Shown piece by piece: positions 47,258-56,452 of a stretch of DNA of 64,000 nt. The notes beneath the pieces are model-generated. The model ran no database searches. It saw only the letters and a list, made by a program, of their open reading frames with translations, and was not told where the DNA came from. Every line of letters begins with the position of its first letter. Positions within the stretch are counted from its first letter, which is position 1. The position numbers were made by a program, and so were the translations under genes. The DNA comes from Myotis daubentonii (Eukaryota; Chordata; Mammalia; Chiroptera; Vespertilionidae), in contig NC_081842.1 of the NCBI RefSeq assembly GCF_963259705.1, positions 64,058,787-64,122,786 on the forward strand. Reading direction: 5' to 3'.

Positions 47258-48824
47258 CTAGAGGCCCAGTACACAAAAATTTGTGCACTCGGGGGGATCC
47301 CTCAGCCCTGCCTGTGCCCTCTCACAGTCTGGGACCCCTCAGGGGATGACCATATGCTGGCTGAGGCCTGCTCCCCAGAAGATTGGGACTAAGCTGGCAA
47401 TCAGACATTACTCTGGCAGCCCGGCAGCCCTCGAGGGATGTCCACTTGCCGGCAGGGGGCAGGCCTAAGCTGCAGTCGAACATCCTTAGCATGGCTGAGG
47501 AGGCAGGAGAGGCTCCCACCACCACTGCTGTACTGGCAGCCATCAGCCTTCCTTGTGGCTGAACAGAGCACCTCCATGTGGGAGCTCACTGACCACCAGA
47601 GGGCAGCTACTGCATTGAGCATCTGCCCCCTGGTGGTCAGTGTGTGTCATAGTGACCAGTCATTCCCATTCTTGCTGCTGTTAGGGTCAGTTTGCATATT
47701 ATCCTTTTACTATATAGGATAGAGGCCTGGTGCACGGGAGGGGTCTGGCTGGTTTGCCCTGAATGGTGTCCCGGATCAGGGTGGGGGTCCTGCTTGGGTG
47801 CCTGGACTGCCTGGATAAAGGGCTGATGGCTGTTTTAAGGCTGCCCGCACTCCCTTCAGGGTGGGGGTCCCCACTGGGGTGCCTGGCCAGCCTGGGTGAG
47901 GGGCTGATGGCTGTGTGCAGCTGATCACACACTCTCAGGATGGGGGTTCCCACTGGGGTGCTTGGCCAGCCTGGATGAGGGGCTGAGGGCCGTTTTCAGG
48001 TGGGCCAAGCCTGCAACTGAAGCTCCCCGTCTCTCCTGTTGAAGGGACAGAACGGAACTGATAGCTGTGTCTCTAACTCCTCTCCCTGAAAAAGCCACAG
48101 AATGTATCAGTTATTCAGCCTGCCCTTATCTCAGCCAATGGGAAAGCGGGGGAAACTAGCCCAAGGCCAAGAGTATGCTAGCCACCCCCCTGTCTTTGTG
48201 TAACCAGACCCTAGCTGCACCCTGCCCTTGCGTCACTAGCCCCCAGCCCTCACTCAACCAACCAGAATCAGCCAAATCAGTGGTCAGAGTGTGCACCCAC
48301 CCCCTACCCCAAGCCCTATAAATTCTTTGTTCCCTTGGGACTCGGGGCTCTCTCTCGCATCCAGTAATGGAGGTGGAGGGGGACCAAGCCCGGGCTTGAA
48401 TAAAAGGACTCTTTGCTTTTGCATCGGACTCGGCTCCCTGGTGGTCTGTCTTGGGGGATCTTGAAATCTGGGCATAACACTGTTTTTCTTTTTTTTTCTT
48501 TTTTATTCTGGGATTTATTTACCTTCTGTAATTGAAACTTTGTTCCAGCTCTGAGGCCGGCTGGCTGAAAGCAAGTATCTGGGGTTTGTTTAGCTTCTAT
48601 AATTGAAGCATTGTTTCTTAGAGTGTAGCCTAGAGCTGGGCCTCGCAGGTGGGGAACGTTGGCTTCCTCCATTGCGGGGGCAACCAAGCCTCATGTTCAC
48701 TTCAGCTGCATGGCTGCCGGCTGCCATCTTGGCTGGCAGTTAATTTACATATCACCCTGATTAGCCAATGGGAAGCGTAGTGGAGGTATGGTTAATTAAC
48801 ATGTTTGTCTATTATTAGATAGGA
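47258..48824 (-). mobile_element. Composite HeliBat Helitron with a nested solo LTR
   Basis: On the minus strand a promoter-like/minisatellite module (48824-47720) is fused to a CTCF-motif module (47719-47258). CTAG is at 47258-47261 and the 5' end at 48823-48824. At the inner junction (about 47718-47720) the upstream module ends in a hairpin-like GTGCACCAGGCCTCTA without the final G and runs straight into TCCTATATAG. Opposed CTCF-like motifs are at 47593-47606 and 47623-47636. An LTR is inserted at 48040-48479. Confidence 0.85.
48040..48479 (+). mobile_element. Class I (gammaretrovirus-like) solo LTR
   Basis: A 440-bp LTR runs from TGAAGGGACAG to GGGCATAACA with a perfect 4-bp duplication CTGT at 48036-48039 and 48480-48483. 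It contains a CCAAT box near 48137, TATAAATT at 48317-48324 and AATAAA at 48399-48404. Class I layout and 4-bp duplication agree. It is solo: no second LTR, primer site or retroviral gene adjoins. Confidence 0.9.
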
Positions 48825-49880
48825 CTAGAGGCCCGGTGCACAAAAATTTCTGCACTCGGGGAGGGGATCCCTCAGCCTGGCCTGTGCCTTCTCGCAGTCT
48901 GGGACCCCTTGGGGATGACCACTTGCAGGCTTAGGCCTGCTCCCTGGGGGATTGGGCCTAAGATGGCAATCAGACATCCCTCTGGCAGCCCAGCAGCCCT
49001 CAGGGGATGTCCACTTACCAGTGAGGAGCAGACCTAAGGTGCAGTCAGACATCCTTAGAGCTGCTGAGGAGGCAGGAGAGGCTCCCACCACCACTGCTGT
49101 ACTGCAGCCATCAGCCTGTCTTGTGGCTGAGCAGGGCTCCTCCATGTGGGAGCTCACTGACCACCAGAGGGCAGCTCCTGCATTGAGCATCTGCCCCCTG
49201 GTGGTCAGTGTGTGTCATAGTGACCAGTCATTCCCATTCTTTCTGCTGTTAGGGTCAGTTTGCATATTACCCTTTTACTATATAGAAGAGAGGACTGGTG
49301 CATGGGTGGGGGCTGGCTGGTTTGCCCTGAAGGGTGTCCCAGATCAGGGTTGGGGTCCTGCTTCGGTGCCTGGCCAGCCTGGATGAAGGGCTAATGGCTG
49401 TTTGCAGCTGGTCACACCCCCTTTAGGGTGGAGTTCCCCACTGGGATGCCTGGCCAGTCTGGGTGAGGGGCTGAGGGCTGATTTCAGGCTGGCGGGTGAC
49501 TGAAGCTCTCCTTTTTTTCTTTTTCTTTTTTATTCTGAGGTTTATTTACCTTCTATGGCTGTCACTGGAGCTGAGAGCCGTCTTTAGCTCTGAGGCCAGC
49601 TCCAGCTTGAGGCCTCAGCTGCTGAAAGCGGTATCTGGGTTTGTTTGGCTTCTATAATTGCAACATTGTTTCTTAGAGTGCAGCTCAGAGCCCGGCAGTG
49701 GCAGGCAGGGAATCTTGGCTTCCTCCATTGCCAGGGCAACCAAGCCTCCTGTTTACTTCAGGTGTCTGGCTGCCACCCGCCATCTTGGTGGGCAGTTAAT
49801 TTGCATATCGCCCTGATTAGCCAATGGGAAGTGTGTTAGAGGTACGGTTAATTACCCTATTTGTCTTTTATTAGATTAGA
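48825..49880 (-). mobile_element. Composite HeliBat Helitron, second tandem copy
   Basis: Same architecture as 47258-48824 without the LTR. CTAG is at 48825-48828, the CTCF-motif module extends to about 49287, and the promoter-like/minisatellite module runs to GA at 49879-49880 before T. Opposed motifs lie at 49161-49174 and 49191-49204. It directly abuts the previous composite. Confidence 0.87.
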
Positions 49881-51310
49881 TAGCCTGAAACTAATCAGAA
49901 ATCCAAGAACAAAGGAGGTTGCATTACCATAGTCTTTGCCCCGAAGAATGTATGGATAAAGACATAAAAGTAAAAACAAGCCAAACATGTAGCCATCACA
50001 AATAATTGCAAAATGATTTCAACTATTATATTCTTATTTAGGCGACATATAGTTCCCCATTTATGGGCCAAGACTTTAAGGTATAGAAGTTGATAGGTAC
50101 AGAGAAGATAAAATACCTAGAGATGATAATTAGATGTAAGCATTTGTTTTTAACAGCAGGTTGATGGAAACTACATATGCTATACTATTTTTTTTTAATA
50201 GAATCTGTACTCAGGGAGCCTCAAAACCTCTCCAGATTGAAATGCAACATCCCTTACATCTTAGAAGCAGAATTTATATTGGGGCAGCATTTCAGAAGCA
50301 GGAAAGAAAACATGCCATCTTCACTGAAGCATGCCAATTCTAAGGCTGATTCACATTCCAAATTGAGTTGTTTTGCCTTTCTTAGCTTTCCCTTGAATCT
50401 GTTTCCTACCTATAATCTATAGACAACTGTTCGCCCACATACCTGTGGTTAGGGCATTGTGAGACAGCTTTGCCTTTATTCTATATTAAATGTAAAAATT
50501 ACTTTAATGCAGCACTGAGCTAAAAATGCTGTAGGCACTCCAGAAAATAAAAGCAGAAACTTCTAACTTAATGGTCCCATAGAAGAAAAATCTCAGCTTC
50601 ATTGTGTATCCTATGCACATCACAATGCACAGTTGACGTGAAGCTGAAAGATAAATAAGATAAACCACTTTCATCCCAACACTTATTAAGAAGGATTAGA
50701 AAAATATATCAAGGGCAAACCAGTTCTTACTTTCCCCCCTGTTTTGCTCTTGTGTGTCTCTCTGGGCAGGGCGTTCTTAAGTCATATTTCTGAGATGAGC
50801 ACAGAAGTAGGGCAGAGAAGATAATCAAGCTCAAATGTACAACCTAGTTGAATGTGTCTTTTCAATCATAGAAACTATCAATCTAATTTTGCACTGAAAT
50901 AGTTTAATATTTTTGTGTTTCTTTTAATTGTAGAAGGGTGTTTATTTAATCAATAGTTATTTCTCAAAAGTCCGCTTTGGCCATGGAATGCTGATAAATT
51001 TTGAACAGACTCCAAAATTTCAAGGAGGTAGGTCAGATTTATTACCTACTTGGAGAAAATAGACTTCAACTCATAAGATATGAATAATGAAGCGGGATAT
51101 GATTAAGTACCTGATAAGTGGTACAGACCAGTTGTTACCACGAAAGAAATACCTGTGGAATTGCATGAGAAAATTCCGGTATCTCCTGGGGCTATCAGCA
51201 CAGTCAGAGTTCTATAAGCACTCAGAAAAAGAGAAGAGAGAGAACATCATGGAACCATAGTATTTAAGAAAGACATTTTTAAAAAAAAAAAAAAGGCAAC
51301 AAAACTAAGG
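49881..51310. other. Unassigned sequence
   Basis: No recognised repeat and no supported exon. A poly(A) run lies near 51281-51294. Confidence 0.42.
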
Positions 51311-51630
51311 TATTGATTAGTTTTTTTTCTGCATAACAAACCACGCCAAGACTTAATGATTTAAAACAACTAATTTATTTAGTTCATGATTTTGTGGATG
51401 CCTGGATAGTTTTAGTCCAGGTTTCCTGCTTCTGCTCATTTTCATGGGGTTTCTGGGCAGCTGTTGGTTTGGCTGATGGCTGGTAATTAAGGATGGCCTC
51501 ATTCCATGCCTGGTGATTTTCCAATGTCAGCTAGAGTGGTCCTCCATCATGCTAGTTTAGGGTCATTAACACGTTGTTCTCAGAGTTCCAAGTGCAGTAA
51601 GTGTGGGCAAGTTCTAGTGCAAAACCATTT
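51311..51630. repeat. Ancient LTR/MER-like fragment
   Basis: The run tctgcataacaaaccacgcc, gacttaatgatttaaaacaac and tttagttcatgattttgtgg resembles an old mammalian LTR-like repeat. Family and edges are unresolved. Confidence 0.4.
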
Positions 51631-51788
51631 TTTTTATTTGCCAAAAGAGTTTTTATTCTGTATTTGTAACTTTATTTTTATTGTTGATACTATTACAAAT
51701 GTCTCCACCTCCCCAAGCCCCTTTGTCCACCTCTACCCAGCCCTACCCACCTTCCCTCTGTTGTCTGTGTCTGTGGGTTATTGGTTAA

Positions 51789-52393
51789 CCCCTAGAGTGC
51801 CCATGAGCGCGCTCCTCCGGTCTTTCACCAAAAGTGTCGGGAACTCTATTGCGCTCCTCCTGCAGTGTCACTATTAGATGCTAGTAGCTCACTCTTTATT
51901 GACAGATGGCACCTAAGTGCAGATTACTTATGATGCCGAATGTTTGTAGTTCTAAAATTGACCACTGGCATTTATCTGCCTAATTTTTTACAGGCACTAT
52001 GATATTATAAAGTTTACTCAGATGTTGTAGCCCTAAAGCTTCGAAATGGCATCCAGTTCTAAGTCTGCTTTTATTAGTGATGATGATATTGCTAAATATG
52101 TCAATTCTTGCTGTGAAGATGACGATTTTGTGGAAGATATTGGAGAAGGGTGTCCCTCTATTTTAACATTATATGTTTTGTTCAAATTTTTTTCTACTAG
52201 TATTTTATAATACAATCAGCAAACAATATATGTCAAAGATGAAAACAAATGTAGTAAAGGTTTCCTTAAGTTTTTGAATATGAGCTTTATTTACTTGTGA
52301 TTCATAATTTTTTTCCTAAATTGCTGTAAAATCAGCAAAAATGCCTTGGCAATTTTAACATAGTTCCTAGGATATTGTTTGGCACTCAAAGGG
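51789..52393 (+). mobile_element. piggyBac-type element, internally deleted (605 bp)
   Basis: Flanked by TTAA at 51785-51788 and 52394-52397, the obligatory piggyBac target. The ends are CCCCTAGAGTGCCCA and (reverse) CCCTTTGAGTGCCAA. A short acidic frame at 52046-52210 looks like the start of a transposase, so this is a deletion derivative of an autonomous element rather than an unrelated MITE. Confidence 0.9.
52046..52210 (+). pseudogene. piggyBac transposase N-terminal remnant (54 codons)
   Basis: The ATG at 52046 opens a frame reading MASSSKSAFISDDDIAKYVN then an acidic CCEDDDFVED. Acidic, Ser/Asp-rich N-termini are common in piggyBac/PGBD transposases. After about 34 residues the frame changes character (hydrophobic, low complexity) and stops at 52208-52210, which probably marks the deletion joint. 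All catalytic aspartates and the zinc-binding domain are absent. The assignment rests on position inside TTAA-flanked ends and composition, not on a full domain. Confidence 0.6.
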
Positions 52394-52583
52394 TTAATCA
52401 TGTGTGTTCTTTGGCTAATCCCTTCACCTTCTTTCATCCAGTTCCCCCTCAACATACACACACACACAGCCATCAGTCTGTTCTATGTATCCATGATTAT
52501 TTTGCTCATTGTTTTATTTTATTCATTAAATTCCACATATAAGTGAGATCATATAGTACTTGTCTTTATCTGACTGGCTTATT

Positions 52584-53295
52584 TCACTTAGCATAATAAT
52601 CTCCAGGTCCATCTATGCTATCACAAAAGGTTAAGATTGCATTCATTTTTATGTCTGTGTAGCATTCCATTTTGTAAATGTACCACAGCTTTATTATCCC
52701 CTTACCTATTGATGAATACTTGGTCTGCTTCCAGACCTTGGCTATTATAATGCTACAGTGAACATAGGGGTGCATATATTCTTTCAAATTAGTGTTTTGA
52801 ATTTTTTCAGATAAATTCCTAGAAGTGGAATTGTTGGCAGTTCCATTTTTAATTTTTGAGGAAACTCCATACTGTTTTCCACAGTGACTGCACCAGTCTG
52901 CATTCCCAACAACAGTACACAAGGGTTCCCTTTTCTCCACATTCTCACCAAGACTTGTTGTTTGTTGATTTATTGGTGGTAGCCATTCTGACAGGTGTGA
53001 GGTGATATCTCATTATGGTTTTAATTTGAATCGCTCTGATGATTAGTGACATTGAGCATTTTTTCATATGTCTCTTGACCATCTGTATGTCCTCTTTGAA
53101 AAAGTATCTATGCAGGTCCTTTGACCATTTCTTAATTGGATTGTTTGTCTTCCTGGTGTTAAGTTGTATAAGTTCTTTACATATTTTGGAAATTATCCCC
53201 ATATCAGATGTATCATTGGCAAATATGCTCATTTTTATTTTTATTAACTTTATTGGGGTGACATCAGTTAATAAGAATATATAGGTTTCAAGCAT
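52584..53295 (-). pseudogene. L1 ORF2 C-terminal fragment, frameshifted
   Basis: Two minus-strand frames join end to end. The upstream one (53295-52945) has [34 protein letters not shown] and [17 protein letters not shown]. The downstream one (52940-52584) has HPYVHCSIIIAKVWKQ and LWYIYKMECYTDIK. These are the conserved final segments of L1 ORF2p. The cysteine pair expected near the end is disrupted by frameshifts. The first 15 or so codons of the upstream frame may come from the adjoining L1. Confidence 0.85.
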
Positions 53296-54015
53296 AGACT
53301 TCTATGGTATATGATCTGTATATTGCATTGTGTGCCAAGCTCCAAAAATCAAATAATTTTCTATCATCATATATTTGGCTCCCTTTATCCTTTATTGCAC
53401 CTCACCTTCCTTCTCTCTGGTAACCACTATACTGTTGTCTGTGTTTATGAGTTTCAATTTTATAACACACATATGAGTAAAATCATCTGGTTTTAGCTTT
53501 TTATAAGTTATTTTGTTAAGTATAATATTCTAAAGGTCCATCCATATTGTCCCATATATTTTCTTATGGCTGGGTAGTATTCCATATTATATATGTACCA
53601 CAACTCCATTATTCAATTATCTGTCAAAGGACACTTTGTCTTCATGTCTTGACCACCATGGATAATGCTGCAGTGCACATAGGGATGCATATATCTTTGC
53701 AAATCAATGTTTTCAAGTTTTTTGAATAAATACCCAAAAGAGGGATTGCTGGGTCATATGGTGACTCTATTGTTAATTTTTTGAGGACCTGCCATACTGT
53801 TTTCCATAGTGGCTGTACCAGTATACATTCCTACCAGCAGTGAATGAGCGTTCATTTTTTTCCACAACTTCTCCAATATTTGTTATTACTTGTCCTGTTG
53901 ATAATAGCCATTCTAACAGGTGCTATCTCATTATAGCTTTCATTTGCATTTCCCTAATAGCTAGTAAAATTGAGCAACTTTTCATATATCTGTTTGCCAT
54001 TTGAAAAACCACTTT
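53249..54015 (-). repeat. Second, older L1 3' end
   Basis: Antisense L1 landmarks on plus: ttaactttattggggtgaca, gtaaccactatactgttgtc, ggctgggtagtattccat and ggattgctgggtcatatgg. It adjoins the L1 3' segment at 51665-53248 in the same orientation. Confidence 0.8.
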
Positions 54016-54477
54016 TAAAGTCTCTGCTTGTCATATTGCCAAAGCCAGTCACAAGACAGAGTGAAGAAATAGATGCCACATTTTGACTGGAGAATGTACA
54101 AATTCACATCACAAGGTGGTATTTATGTGAGGATTGAAAAAGTATGGCCAATTTATTAATATATTACAGTTATGAAGCAATAAGCAAAGATGTAGTTTTG
54201 GTGGAATAGAGTTCATGTTGAAATGAAATGAAAAAATATTGTTGGATGACCTCAAATGAACCACTGCAGGAATTTTGCCAATAGAAAGAAGAGATTATTA
54301 AATTATCATCTTAAGGACGGTTTGGAAGAGAGAGAATCTAGAGAAACATTCATGTTTGTGAAAGCAGCTAGCAATATTTGGTACCTAACAGGTGCTCACT
54401 ATATGATTTCTATATCTTAATCAAAATCCAGATCTGAAGTAATAGGACATACACTGTGGTAAGCTATGAATGCAAAA
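54016..54477. other. Unassigned sequence
   Basis: Nothing recognised. Confidence 0.45.
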
Positions 54478-54490
54478 GAGTGGCATATCT

Positions 54491-54711
54491 GCCCTGGCAG
54501 GTTTTGCTCAGTGGATAGAGCATCGGCCTGGGGACTGAAAGGTCCCAGGCTCGATTCCAGTCAAGGGCATGTACCTTAGTTGTGGGCACATACCCAGTGG
54601 GGAGTGTGCAGGAGGCAGTTGATCAATGTTTCTCTCTCATTGGTGTTTCTAATTCTCTATCCCTCTCCCTTCCTCTTTGTAAAAAATCAATAAAATATAT
54701 TTTTTAAAAAC
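54491..54711 (+). repeat. VES SINE with a perfect target duplication
   Basis: Starts gccctggcaggttttgctcag; B box ggctcgattccag at about 54548-54560; tail tcaataaaatatatttttt. Flanked by GAGTGGCATATCT at 54478-54490 and 54712-54724. Confidence 0.95.
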
Positions 54712-55006
54712 GAGTGGCATATCTGAGATGTAATTTTGAATGAATTATTAGTATGCCTTGATTACTGATGGGTTTGGGGGTTAGGGGAGATAAGTAGAGG
54801 AAATAAAAAAGATAGCTTCAAGGTTTCAGTCCTTGGTGAGAGGAAGACTGGTAATGCCTTAACAGATACGAAGAAGGAAGGAAGAATTAACTTAAGTAAG
54901 GTTTTGTTTGGACACATTAAACTTTCATGGATAGCAACATATCTCATTGATTATGATCAGTGGAGCATTGGAAATATGGGTGTGAAGCTTGAATAAGAGT
55001 CAGGAA

Positions 55007-56138
55007 TCTACACTAATAAAAGACAAACATGCAAATTGACCATACCTTTGCTATGCCTTAAGCCACGGCCACCAGCCAATCAGAGCGACAATATGCAAAT
55101 TAACCCAACCAAGATGGCAGCCGGCAGCCACAGAGCTGAAGCGAGCAGGAGGCTTGGTTGCTTCAGTGATGGAGGAAGCCAAGATTCCCAGCTGGTTCTG
55201 AATTCCACGCAAAGCAACAAAGTTTCAATTATAGAAGGTAAATAAACCCCAGATACCTGCTTTCAGCCGGCCGAGGCCACGGAGCTGGAGTGAGCAGGAG
55301 GCCCATCCTGGCCAGCTCTGAGTTCCACTCCAGGCTACAAAGTTTCAATTATAGAAGGTAAATAAATCCCAGAATAAAAAGAAAATAATAAGGAGAGGCT
55401 GGGAGCTTCATCACCAGGGGGGCTTGGCAAGCCTGAAAACGGCCCTCAGCCCCTCACTCAGACTGGCCAGGCACCCCAGTGGGGACCCCCACCCTAAAGG
55501 GCGTGTGGCCAGCCTGAAAACAGCCATCAGCCCCTCACCCAGGCTGGCAAAACCTCCATGGGGTGAGGGTCCCCACTCAGGGGGGCTTGACCAGCCTGCA
55601 AACAGCCATCAGCCCCTCATCCAGGCTGGCCAGGCACCCAAGCAGGACCCCCACCCATGCACCAGGCCGCTATCCTATATAATAAAAGGGTAATATGCAA
55701 ACTGACTCTAACAGCAGAACAACTTGGAATGACTGGTCACTATGACACACACTGACCACCAGGGGGCAGGTGCTCAATGCAGGAGCTGCCCCCTGGTGGT
55801 CAGTGCGCTCCCACAGGGGGAGCTTTGCTCAGCCACAAGCCAGGCTGATGGCTGCCAGTACAATGGCGGTGGTGGGAGCCTCTCCCGCCTCCTCAGCAGC
55901 GCTAAGGATGTCTGACTGCAGCTTAGGCCTGCTCCCCGCTGGTAAGTGGACATCCCCTGAGGGCTCCCGGGCTGCCAGAGGGATGTCTGACTGCCAGCTT
56001 AGGCCCAATCCCCCAGGGAGCAGGCCTAAGCCAGAAGGTGGTCATCCCTGGAGGGGTCCCAGACTGTGAGAGGGCACAGGCCGGGCTGAGGGACCCCCCC
56101 ACAACCAAGTGCACAAATTTTGTGCACCGGGCCTCTAG
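55007..56138 (+). mobile_element. Composite HeliBat Helitron, third copy
   Basis: Starts TC at 55007 after A and ends CTAG at 56135-56138. The upstream module (55007-55672) has a CCAAT box at 55077-55084, a YY1-like aagatggcag at 55111-55120, a roughly 45-bp segment twice (around 55216 and 55335), and about three units of a roughly 75-bp GC-rich minisatellite (55420-55650). The downstream module starts TCCTATATAATAAAAGG at 55673 and has opposed CTCF-like motifs at 55756-55769 and 55786-55799. The module order matches the copies at 47258 and 48825. Open frames inside are by-products of GC richness. Confidence 0.9.
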
Positions 56139-56452
56139 TCCTACATAATAAAAGGCTAATATGCAAATTGTCCCCACGAGTGGGAGTTCAACTGACCAGG
56201 AGTTAGATGTGTGCTGACCACCAGGGGGCAGCATGGAACATGGTGAGCAGCTGCAATACAGCGCTGGCAGCGGGTGGGAGTGGAGGTGCTGCCAGCCATT
56301 ATGGGCCCTGATGAGAGCGGGACCACAGTGGAATGGTAGAGCAACTGAGTGGGCGGTACCAGGACAAGGCAGGTAAGAAGGGAGGCCCTGGCCTGCAGTC
56401 AGCAGCTGCTAGAGACCCTGCCCTTGCATGAATATGTGCACTGGGCCTCTAG
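56139..56452 (+). mobile_element. HeliBat Helitron adjoining the composite
   Basis: TCCTACATAATAAAAGG starts immediately after the preceding CTAG; it ends CTAG at 56449-56452 before T. A CTCF-like motif lies at 56218-56231 and a POU octamer ATGCAAAT at 56161-56168. The terminal hairpin is weak (gcatgaatatgtgc). Confidence 0.9.

Larger units (their letters stand above)
51665..53248 (-). repeat. L1 3' end (3' UTR and ORF2 end) hosting a piggyBac
   Basis: The minus strand holds the end of ORF2 and a 3' UTR reaching about 51665. Removing the piggyBac (51789-52393) and one TTAA rejoins the 3' UTR smoothly (ggttattggttaatcatgtg). It is better preserved than the other L1 3' ends. Confidence 0.85.

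Noticed and set aside
48952..49386. 144-codon open frame on the plus strand, with similar frames at 47438-47722 and 55770-56069
   Set aside because: These lie inside repeated Helitron sequence on either strand; GC richness lowers stop frequency. There is no conserved start or domain, and similar copies break the frames.
47258..49880. CRISPR-like or satellite array suspected from repeated GC-rich blocks
   Set aside because: The repeats are Helitron modules with CTAG/TC ends and variable-length interiors; there are no short uniform repeats with unique spacers, and the genome is mammalian.
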